This document shows positions 57,442 to 64,000 of a stretch of 64,000 bases of DNA, one piece after another. Position numbers and translations under genes: made by a program. The DNA lies in NCBI RefSeq assembly GCF_014279655.1, contig NZ_CP047946.1, positions 620,001 to 684,000 of the forward strand, read 5' to 3'. The notes below the pieces were generated by a model. The model was not told where the DNA came from. It searched no databases and was given only the letters and a program-made list of their open reading frames with translations. Source of the stretch: Synechococcus sp. ROS8604. Lineage in GTDB: Bacteria > Cyanobacteriota > Cyanobacteriia > PCC-6307 > Cyanobiaceae. The stretch's first letter is position 1; each line of letters starts with the position of its first letter.

Positions 57442-58272
57442 GTGCCCTTTTCCTTTGGTGTGATCGGTCTGGGCCGGATGGCTCAGGCCCTCGTGATTCC
57501 CCTGATTGAACAGGAACTCATTCCTGCTGATCAGGTGATTGCGGTTGTTGGTCGTCAGGAGTCTGTGGCAACGGTGTCTCAGCGCGTTCCCTCTGGCGTG
57601 AAGATCGTTGCGGCCGCTGATCCTGCTGCAACAGATGCGTGGGGGGCATCGGTTCAGCTTTTGGCCGTCAAGCCCCAGATGCTCGATGCAGTCGCTGCGT
57701 CAGCGCCCCCTCGATCAGCCATGCCTGAGTCGGGCTCAAGCCTGTTGATTTCCGTGCTTGCTGGGATTCCTTTGGCGCGGCTTCAGGATTTGTTTCCTGG
57801 CCGGGTTTGTGTGCGTGCCGTACCCAATACCCCCTGCCTGGTGGGTCAGGGACTCACGGGTTTGGCCTGGGGGGATGGCGTCTCTGATCAGGAGAAGCGG
57901 CAAGTGCGTTCCTTTTTTGAACCTGTTAGTGAGGTTCTGGACCTGCCCGAAGAACGGCTTGATGCTTTTCTTTCGCTCACCTCCTCTGGCCCTGCCTATG
58001 TGGCCTTAATGGCGGAAGCCTTGGCCGATGGTGCTGTTGCAGTGGGCATGCCTCGGGCCCAGGCCCATCATTTGGCCCACCGAACCCTCGCTGGAACCGC
58101 GGCCTTACTTCAGGAACAAGAACTGCATCCTGGCGAACTCAAAGACATGGTGGCCTCCCCTGGTGGCACCACCATGGCTGCGCTGCGTCATCTCGAAAAA
58201 GCGGGCTTGCGTTCAGCCTTGATTGAAGCCGTTGTTGTCGCTACGCACCATGGTCGGGGGATGGCCAACTAG
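57442..58272 (+). CDS. proC: Pyrroline-5-carboxylate reductase
   Basis: 276 aa from a GTG at 57442, 7 bp past sepF; a GTG at 57409 inside sepF is the alternative. NAD(P) site FGVIGLGRMAQALVIPLIE, then AVKPQMLDAV and RAVPNTPCLVGQGLTGLAWG. The C-terminal signature GPAYVALMAEALADGAVAVG and GELKDMVASPGGTTMAALRH is standard. Final step of proline synthesis. The sepF-proC pair is a common cyanobacterial neighbourhood. Confidence 0.95.
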   Translation: MPFSFGVIGLGRMAQALVIPLIEQELIPADQVIAVVGRQESVATVSQRVPSGVKIVAAADPAATDAWGASVQLLAVKPQMLDAVAASAPPRSAMPESGSSLLISVLAGIPLARLQDLFPGRVCVRAVPNTPCLVGQGLTGLAWGDGVSDQEKRQVRSFFEPVSEVLDLPEERLDAFLSLTSSGPAYVALMAEALADGAVAVGMPRAQAHHLAHRTLAGTAALLQEQELHPGELKDMVASPGGTTMAALRHLEKAGLRSALIEAVVVATHHGRGMAN

Positions 58273-58279
58273 CCCTGGC

Positions 58280-59461
58280 TTATGCGGCTAAAGGGTTCTC
58301 GGCGATCAGGGTGTCGTAAAGCTCTTCCAGAGCATCGATATTCGACACCATCCGGTAGCGCTCCATGACCCGCTCACGCGCTCGCCGCCCTAGCTCCTGG
58401 GTGAGTAGCGGTTGATCACGGAGAACAGGCAGCAAGGTGCGGAGCTGGGTGGTGACCCCCTGCGTGCTGAGCACGATGCCGGCTCCACCCGCCAGCACTT
58501 CTCCATCCGCTCCAGCGTCCGTGGCGACGCAGGCGCATTGGCAGCCCATGGCCTCGAGAAGGGCAATGGAGAGCCCCTCCACCAGAGACGGCAGCACAAA
58601 CACTTCAGCGCACTGGAGCAGGGCGATGCGGGTGTTGAGATTGGCTTCGTAGCCCCACCACAGCAGATCCCCGATCCCATTGCCGTACACGTTTTGCAGC
58701 GTGCTGCGCAGGGGCCCGTCACCCACGATCACGAGCCTGCAGCCGGCTGGCTTGACCAGTCGCCAGGCCCGCAACAACGCTTCCACATTTTTCTCGGTTG
58801 CGATCCGTCCCATGTACAGAAAAATGCGCTGATCACCAAGGCGAGAGCGCACGGTATGCAGTTCCTTGCTAATCGAGGCGGGATGGCTCGGGGCGGGAGA
58901 CCAGCGCTCGGGATCGACGCCATTGGGGATGACGGCAAGGCGCGTTTCGTGGACCCCTAAACGGTTCAGCACTTCCGCCTGAAGATCGGAAAAGACGATC
59001 ACCCGGTCGTAGCGGGAGAGAGCAGGTGCGTAGAGCTGGTAGCTGAGCTGTTGCGTGCCTGCTGTGAGGTTGCGCAAGCCCGCATCAAAGGGGGGATGAA
59101 AGGTTGCGACCAGCGGAATCCCTAGGGGTTGGCAAAGCTCCGGAAGCCTGAAGTCGAGGGGGGAGAGGGTGAGGCTGGCGTGCACGACATCGGGCTGCAA
59201 CCTCTTCAAGGACTCACGCAACTCCCTCTGGGCCCTAGGGGAGGGGATTGTGTACACCTGAGACTTCACCAGGTAGGGCAGGCTCACATCCGGGTCGTGG
59301 GCCAGTAACGACGTGTTGCTACTGCCTGGGGAGCCAGGGTTATCGAAATGAATGAAGCTGGTTTGATGGCCGCGTTTCTTGAGGGCCTCTGTGGTGCTCA
59401 GCCCGTAGGTGACATTGCCGCAGAACGGAGTTTTTTTGCCGAGCCAGGCAATGTGAGCCAC
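58280..59461 (-). CDS. Group 1 (GT4) glycosyltransferase
   Basis: 393 aa from a GTG at 59461, preferred because VAHIAWLGKKTPFCGNVTYG is the domain start and lies just after the MFS gene; the frame extends 28 codons upstream into that gene. GT-B fold: VIVFSDLQAEVLNRLG, VIPNGVDPERWSP, FLYMGRIATEKNVEALLRAW, LVIVGDGPLR and EGLSIALLEAMGC (EX7E). Retaining sugar transfer; donor and acceptor are unknown. Confidence 0.88.
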   Translation of the reverse strand: MAHIAWLGKKTPFCGNVTYGLSTTEALKKRGHQTSFIHFDNPGSPGSSNTSLLAHDPDVSLPYLVKSQVYTIPSPRAQRELRESLKRLQPDVVHASLTLSPLDFRLPELCQPLGIPLVATFHPPFDAGLRNLTAGTQQLSYQLYAPALSRYDRVIVFSDLQAEVLNRLGVHETRLAVIPNGVDPERWSPAPSHPASISKELHTVRSRLGDQRIFLYMGRIATEKNVEALLRAWRLVKPAGCRLVIVGDGPLRSTLQNVYGNGIGDLLWWGYEANLNTRIALLQCAEVFVLPSLVEGLSIALLEAMGCQCACVATDAGADGEVLAGGAGIVLSTQGVTTQLRTLLPVLRDQPLLTQELGRRARERVMERYRMVSNIDALEELYDTLIAENPLAA

Positions 59462-59489
59462 TGGCACCGTTTCAAAGCCGAGTCTGAAG

Positions 59490-60908
59490 TTAGCAGCGCT
59501 CCCAAGGGCGCTCCCATAGAGCGGCAGCGAGAGACAGGGCCGCAAGCACCCAGAGCACCGGGATCAAGCCAATGCTGCTCACCAGGGCACCGGCGAGAAC
59601 CAGGGGCAGGCTGAGAGCAATGTTGATCAGGTTGTTCTGCAGCCCGAAGACCCGACCCCGCTGCGCTTCAGGGGTGTCTTCCTGAATGGTGGTCTGAGCC
59701 GGAATCGCGACGAGAGCGGCACCAATGCCCAGGACGCCGCACAACAACAGGGTGGTGCTGAGATTTCCGCGCAGTTGGCCAAGCATGATCAGGCACCAGG
59801 TGATCGTGCCCAGTCCGGCCGCGGCGAGGCGACGACGGCTGAAGCGATGGCCCATTTGGGCCACCAGCACCGCGCCAATGGCCATCCCGAGTCCGCTCAT
59901 CGCCAGCAGGGTGCCGAAGCCTGTTGGCCCCAACCCTTGGATGGCAGACGCCAGGCTGATCGCCAGCACATACAGCGCGGCTAGGAGGCTGTAGAGCACT
60001 ACGAGATGCACCATCGCTCCGCGGACGGAGGACTGCTCTCGAAGCACCTGAATGCCTGCCACGATTTCTTTCCAGACCGATTCGCTGCTGTCCTTTCGCG
60101 GCGGTTCGCGCATCTGGATGGTGCTAAGGCTGATGGCCGCCATCCCGTAACAGAACGGAAGCAGCAGAAATTCGCCGTTGTTGATGCCCACCGTTTGAAG
60201 CAGGTGGTTGAGTCCTCGCAGGATTGGATCGCCTAGGGCAAAACCCACGATTGTGGCCCCCATGCTTGTGGCCTGATAGAGGGAGTTGGCGGCCAGCAGG
60301 TGTTCTCTGGGCACCAGCAGTGGGATCGAGGCTTGCTCAGCGGGGGCGAAAAACTGGGTGAGAACCGATTCAAGAAAGGTCATCACCAACAGAGCCCAAT
60401 ATCCCCAGCTCAGCCCAAACCAGTGCGGCCCAGGGATCAGGAACAGAGGAGTGCACAGCACAAGCAGTGCCCTCAGGCCATTGGAGGCCACCATCACCCT
60501 GCGTTTGGGCCAGCGGTCTACCCACACCCCCGCAACGGATCCGAGCACCATTGCTGGGATGGTGTTGGCCACATAGATGCCGGTAGCCAGCAAGGTGATC
60601 CGTTGGGCTCGCGTCTCGAAATCCATGCGAATCGCAGAGGCGATTTCAGCAAGGGCGCCATTGCTATCCGGTGTGTTGGTCACCCAGTATTGGGCGATCA
60701 AATACACCATCAACACGATGTAGAACTTGTCCGCAAGTTGGGAGAAGATCTGGCCGACCCAGAGGCGTCGGAAGCCATCGAGATGGATCACGGCCTGAAG
60801 GCCGAGGCGACCTTCGGGATTGGCGCTCGTGGGCAGGGCCGGATCCGGACTATTTAGGGAGGGGCCGCTCAAAATGTGTTCATTCGCCGGATCATGATCG
60901 CCCACCAC
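59490..60908 (-). CDS. MFS transporter
   Basis: 472 aa, GTG start at 60908. Twelve predicted membrane segments of the MFS_3 type: FRRLWVGQIFSQLADKFYIV, YVANTIPAMVLGSVAGVWVD and RWPKRRVMVASNGLRALLVL (motif A), FFAPAEQASIPLLVPREHLL, and later QLRGNLSTTLLLCGVLGIGA. Relatives export lysophospholipids, siderophores or drugs; the substrate is not known. It overlaps recO by 17 bp and is followed by the glycosyltransferase. Confidence 0.88.
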   Translation of the reverse strand: MVGDHDPANEHILSGPSLNSPDPALPTSANPEGRLGLQAVIHLDGFRRLWVGQIFSQLADKFYIVLMVYLIAQYWVTNTPDSNGALAEIASAIRMDFETRAQRITLLATGIYVANTIPAMVLGSVAGVWVDRWPKRRVMVASNGLRALLVLCTPLFLIPGPHWFGLSWGYWALLVMTFLESVLTQFFAPAEQASIPLLVPREHLLAANSLYQATSMGATIVGFALGDPILRGLNHLLQTVGINNGEFLLLPFCYGMAAISLSTIQMREPPRKDSSESVWKEIVAGIQVLREQSSVRGAMVHLVVLYSLLAALYVLAISLASAIQGLGPTGFGTLLAMSGLGMAIGAVLVAQMGHRFSRRRLAAAGLGTITWCLIMLGQLRGNLSTTLLLCGVLGIGAALVAIPAQTTIQEDTPEAQRGRVFGLQNNLINIALSLPLVLAGALVSSIGLIPVLWVLAALSLAAALWERPWERC

Positions 60909-61725
60909 TGGCCGTAGCGTGGACAGCCTCTTTCACCATGGCAAAGGAGCGCACGGGCCTTGGGAGATGCACACGGCACCAGCACTCCAAAAGGGTAAAA
61001 AGTCTGAGCCAAACGGTTCTGGGTCCCATCAAGCCGCCGTCTTGGCGTTCCGGCAGTTCAAGCCGCGTTAAGCGCTGAAGCAGGGCTAGCTCGGAGGGGT
61101 TGATCTGGATGGCTGCTCCAGCTTGCGCACCGATGGCCAGACCTTCGTCCGCCAGCAGGCTGCAGCGCCAGTCCCAATTCCCGATCGGTGGAGAGAGGGC
61201 GGCTCCAGTGCGGCAACACGTTTGCAGAGGCAGGCCGTAGCCGCCGAGAGCGAGCAGGTGAACGCAGGCCTGAACAAGCGTTGCCAGGGTTCGATCCACA
61301 CGCTCGCCCTCAGCGCTTTCACGTTGAGCTTCACCCTGATTCCTCGCCAGCAGCTCGAGACGCTCGAGATGCATCAAGACCACACTGAGCATTCCGGGTA
61401 GAGGATCATCTCCAGCGACCAACGAGATCGAAAGCTCAGACAGAGCCTGGGCGGCTGTGAGCGTTTCCAATCGTTGGCCCACGTTGCCGAAATTGTGTTG
61501 CACCCGCAGTTGGCGCACCCGAAGCAGGCCGCTGCGTCCTCCCACCTGCAGCTCCAGGGTGGTGAGGGGAACCGCTGCTGCCAGGCTGCTGCGAGGTTTA
61601 CGCGCCCCTGGCACGGCCAGGCGAATCAGGCCGACGTCATCGCTGAGCAGGGTGAGCAGCCTGTCCTGCTCTCCGAGGGGGCCCACCTTTAAGGCCAATC
61701 CTTCGATTCGCCGTTCCGGGCTCAT
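60892..61725 (-). CDS. recO: DNA repair protein RecO
   Basis: 277 aa from ATG at 61725 (MSPERRIEGLALKVGPLGEQ); the open frame extends further but that part covers deoC. OB-fold N-terminus (LTLLSDDVGLIRLAVPGARK and LELQVGGRSGLLRVRQLRVQ) followed by helices and a later cysteine-containing region. Loads RecA on gaps with RecR. Its start overlaps the deoC stop and its 3' end overlaps the MFS gene. Confidence 0.9.
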   Translation of the reverse strand: MSPERRIEGLALKVGPLGEQDRLLTLLSDDVGLIRLAVPGARKPRSSLAAAVPLTTLELQVGGRSGLLRVRQLRVQHNFGNVGQRLETLTAAQALSELSISLVAGDDPLPGMLSVVLMHLERLELLARNQGEAQRESAEGERVDRTLATLVQACVHLLALGGYGLPLQTCCRTGAALSPPIGNWDWRCSLLADEGLAIGAQAGAAIQINPSELALLQRLTRLELPERQDGGLMGPRTVWLRLFTLLECWCRVHLPRPVRSFAMVKEAVHATASGGRS

Positions 61726-62402
61726 TGCGGATGCCGAAGAGCCTGAATCAACGCTGGGCCATGGCTGGTTCCCAGGGCCGTGGCGCCCTCTTCCACAAGG
61801 TCCAGGGCCGTTTCCAACCGTTGAATGCCCCCGGCCGCCTTGATGGCGCAATTCCCCCTGGCAAGTTCCTTGAGCTTGCGCACTTGCAGCGGAGTGGTGG
61901 CCGCTCCAAATCCGTTGCCCGCTTGCAAGCACGCAGCACCGGCATCGATGGCGGCTTCGACAGCCAAGCTCAGCCGCTCTGGCGGCAAGCGGTTGACATC
62001 CAAAATCACCGTGACCGGTAGGCCGAGATCGCAAATTTTCGCAAGCTCTTCCGCATAGGCCTCCGCCCGCCCCGCTGTGATGGCAGCGAGGTTTGGCACC
62101 ACATCAAGGGCATCCGCTCCCCTGGCTGCGGCCCATTCCGCCTGCGCCCGTTTGAGCTCCGCTGGAATCGTTCCGAAGGGGAAGTCCACAACAGCAAACA
62201 GGCGAAGACGACCGCTTGGTCCAAGGCGATTTCGGACCGCTTCCAGGTGGCAGAGGCTGGTGCAGAGCCCCCCGAAGCCGAGCAACCTCCCCGCATCGCA
62301 AAGGTTGTGCAGGGCCTCCTCTTCCAAGAGTGGATCTAAAACGGCTTGATGGATCAAGGGCGGCAGCTCAGGAAGCTCCCGCTGACGCGGCGACGCGGTC
62401 AT
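61722..62402 (-). CDS. deoC: DeoC-family aldolase homologue lacking the catalytic lysine
   Basis: 226 aa TIM-barrel protein of the deoxyribose-phosphate aldolase family: FGGLCTSLCHLEAVRNRLGP, VVDFPFGTIPAELKRAQAEW, DALDVVPNLAA and CAIKAAGGIQRLETAL. The strand that normally carries the Schiff-base lysine (VKTSTGF in known enzymes) reads CLQAGNGFG, with Gln at residue 160. The second conserved lysine (K188 in IKAAGG) is kept. Aldolase activity is therefore doubtful. It lies between hpf and recO, overlapping the latter by 4 bp. Confidence 0.85.
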   Translation of the reverse strand: MTASPRQRELPELPPLIHQAVLDPLLEEEALHNLCDAGRLLGFGGLCTSLCHLEAVRNRLGPSGRLRLFAVVDFPFGTIPAELKRAQAEWAAARGADALDVVPNLAAITAGRAEAYAEELAKICDLGLPVTVILDVNRLPPERLSLAVEAAIDAGAACLQAGNGFGAATTPLQVRKLKELARGNCAIKAAGGIQRLETALDLVEEGATALGTSHGPALIQALRHPQ

Positions 62403-62424
62403 CGTTGTGGGGCAAGCACTGGCT

Positions 62425-63000
62425 TTAATTCCGCGCTTGGATCACGCCAAAACCACCGTGATTGCGGTGATAAATCACCTGGAGCTCACCACTTTCTTTG
62501 TCTCGGAAGAGGTAAAAGTCGTGGTCGATCATCTCGAGTTGATGGCGTGCCTCTTCGAGACTCATCGCTGGCATCGCGAAATATTTGCGCCGAACACCTG
62601 GGCTTGGGAGCTGCGCTTCTTTCCCTTCGAGCAGGGAGTCTTCCGTGGGACGTTCCGTGAGCAGGACGTCATTCGCCGCCGTAGGGGTGGTCCGATGGCC
62701 ATGGTCGCTGTGGCGTTCCTTAAACCGTCGCAGCTGGCGCGCCAGCTTGCTCGCGACCAGATCGATGCTGGCGTAAAGGTTTTCGCTTCTCTCCTGGGCG
62801 CGGATCACCGTGCCGTTGGCAAACACGGTGACTTCAGCGGTTTGTTGCGGCACCCGGGGGTTTCTGGCGACGGATAGGTGCACATCTGCTTCCTTGACGA
62901 GGTCGTCGAAGTGATGGATGGCCCGTTCCAGTTTTGTTTCGGTGTATTCCCGCAATGCGGGCGTCACATCCAAATTGCGACCATGGATCAGAAGCTTCAT
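62425..63000 (-). CDS. hpf: Long-form ribosome hibernation factor (LrtA/HPF)
   Basis: 191 aa. N-terminal S30AE domain: [40 protein letters not shown] and [21 protein letters not shown]-terminal dimerisation domain with [20 protein letters not shown] and [14 protein letters not shown]. Dimerises 70S ribosomes in the dark or stationary phase; the cyanobacterial version is the light-repressed transcript A product. It is divergent from lipB, with the start codons 11 bp apart. Confidence 0.95.
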   Translation of the reverse strand: MKLLIHGRNLDVTPALREYTETKLERAIHHFDDLVKEADVHLSVARNPRVPQQTAEVTVFANGTVIRAQERSENLYASIDLVASKLARQLRRFKERHSDHGHRTTPTAANDVLLTERPTEDSLLEGKEAQLPSPGVRRKYFAMPAMSLEEARHQLEMIDHDFYLFRDKESGELQVIYHRNHGGFGVIQARN

Positions 63001-63011
63001 GGCGGTCCCCT

Positions 63012-63734
63012 TTGCCTGGTTCTACCGGCAACCTACTAACTGCCCTAGACGCAGGAAAGCGGTCTGCGGCATTTCTTTTTGAGCCTGTTGCGCCCGTGCC
63101 GTTCCTCCAGGCCTGGGAGTGGCAACGTCTCTGGCAGCAGCGATTGTTTGCTGCGGAAGGCTCAGACAGGGAAGCGGTGTGGATTCTTCAACATCCGTCT
63201 TGCTTCACCCTTGGTCGGGGAGCGACGGAGGATCATTTGCGCTTTGAGCCAGACCATCCGCCAGCTCCCCTGCATCGCATCGATCGTGGCGGGGAGGTCA
63301 CCCATCACGCTCCAGGGCAGCTGGTGGTCTATCCGGTGTTGGACCTGCGCCGGCGTGAACCCGATCTGCATTGGTACATGCATCAGCTCGAACAGGTGGT
63401 GATCGATGTGTTGGCGGCATTGGGCTTGACGGGGCACCGCATCTCAGGCCTCACGGGGGTTTGGCTTGAGGGGCGAAAGGTGGCGGCCATCGGGGTGGGA
63501 TGTCGTCGCTGGATCACGCAGCACGGCCTTGCTCTCAACGTGTCGTGTGCCATGGAAGGGTTTGCGCAGGTTGTGCCCTGTGGCATTTCCGATCGTCCGG
63601 TGGATCGTTTGCAGCGTTGGATTCCTGGCATCACCCCTGCGGTCGTGCAGCCACTGCTGCGGGATGCACTGGCCCAGCGTCTGTCCCTCATCTGGTGCGA
63701 CCTTGCTGGTCTTGATTCTGGGTGGTACTCCTAG
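63012..63734 (+). CDS. lipB: Octanoyl-[ACP]:protein N-octanoyltransferase
   Basis: 240 aa, TTG start at 63012 assumed; ATG at 62955 inside hpf on the opposite strand is possible. Family blocks: [40 protein letters not shown] (RGGxxTxHxPGQ), [14 protein letters not shown] (catalytic Lys) and [20 protein letters not shown] (catalytic Cys). Transfers octanoyl groups to lipoyl domains. It is divergent from hpf. Confidence 0.92.
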   Translation: MPGSTGNLLTALDAGKRSAAFLFEPVAPVPFLQAWEWQRLWQQRLFAAEGSDREAVWILQHPSCFTLGRGATEDHLRFEPDHPPAPLHRIDRGGEVTHHAPGQLVVYPVLDLRRREPDLHWYMHQLEQVVIDVLAALGLTGHRISGLTGVWLEGRKVAAIGVGCRRWITQHGLALNVSCAMEGFAQVVPCGISDRPVDRLQRWIPGITPAVVQPLLRDALAQRLSLIWCDLAGLDSGWYS

Positions 63735-63755
63735 GCGCAAGCTGAAAACAACGTT

Positions 63756-64000
63756 GTGGGTTCGTTTGCACAGGCCAGCTGGCGACCAACGCCTTGGGAG
63801 TTGAAATCACTCGCCCGGCAGCAGCATGTGCAAGGCCTGGGGCGCGTGGATCAACTTTGGCCCAGGCTTGAGCAACGCCATGGAGCGTTGTTGGCTGTGG
63901 ATGCTCCCCATGCTGTCCATCCGGAGCATTTCACCTATGCGGAGTTGTCGCAACGGATTGCAACGGCGGCGGCAGGGTTTCGTTCCTTGGGGATTCGTGA
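63756..64000 (+). CDS. AMP-dependent acyl-CoA (or acyl-ACP) synthetase, N-terminal part
   Basis: GTG at 63756; the frame is open to the window end (81 codons). It reads WRPTPWELKSLARQQHVQGL and later HPEHFTYAELSQRIATAAAG, the N-terminal pattern of long-chain acyl-CoA ligases (TYAELxxRI). The catalytic core lies beyond the window, so only family-level naming is possible. Confidence 0.75.
   Translation, partial: MGSFAQASWRPTPWELKSLARQQHVQGLGRVDQLWPRLEQRHGALLAVDAPHAVHPEHFTYAELSQRIATAAAGFRSLGIR

Overview
The window looks like a chromosome segment of a marine picocyanobacterium, most likely a Synechococcus of the cluster 5 type. Evidence seen directly: photosystem II genes (psbB, psbT, psbM), photosystem I psaE, cytochrome b6/subunit IV (petB-petD), the minC-minD-minE cluster, pipX-pipY, a SepF gene, a PSII-linked ferredoxin-like protein, and a 16S-tRNA-Ile-tRNA-Ala-23S-5S operon. 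Species is not assigned.

Layout. 1-6.9 kb: small unrecognised ORFs, tRNA-Phe, then a leftward block (comF, DUF2470 protein, FGGY sugar kinase, metK, HAD phosphatase, ribosomal protein S1, nrdR). 6.9-9.6 kb: psbT-psbB leftward, with a ferredoxin-like gene and psbM rightward. 9.6-13.8 kb: universal stress protein, thioesterase, dprA, prmC, tsaC and a small membrane protein. 13.8-18.6 kb: tRNA-Thr, a short LuxR-type regulator, minE-minD-minC, an HD phosphohydrolase and a C-terminal processing protease. 18.6-21.4 kb: petB-petD and a neutral invertase. 21.4-27.5 kb: rRNA operon preceded by 650 bp of structured leader. 27.7-32.6 kb: mutM, psaE, a conserved HTH-like protein of unknown role, recQ and a LysM protein.

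32.7-40.4 kb is a carbon-metabolism cluster: an aldehyde dehydrogenase broken by an early TGA, two GH13 glycosidases, glpD and glpK. 40.4-45.5 kb is poorer in recognisable genes and more AT-rich, with tRNA-Thr, tRNA-Tyr, aroQ and miaE embedded. It holds a lipase-like hydrolase and several tiny ORFs, including a 24-residue membrane peptide with its own terminator. 45.5-49.3 kb: mtnD, cobI, then two neighbouring genes (DUF4079; Vgb-like propeller) that are both out of frame at simple-sequence tracts (G8, T7 and a 7-bp tandem duplication). 49.4-64 kb returns to dense core genes: cellulose-synthase-like transferase, dus, DUF1823 gene, L,D-transpeptidase, der, an orphan EcfT, pipX-pipY, sepF, proC, glycosyltransferase, MFS transporter, recO, a DeoC homologue lacking the Schiff-base lysine, hpf/lrtA, lipB and the start of an acyl-CoA synthetase.

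No CRISPR array, insertion sequence or prophage was seen. The points most worth a second look are the interrupted genes, the DeoC homologue without its catalytic lysine, a regulator whose stop codon lies inside tRNA-Thr, the structured DNA ahead of the rRNA operon, the glycerol/GH13 cluster and the small proteins of the AT-rich stretch.
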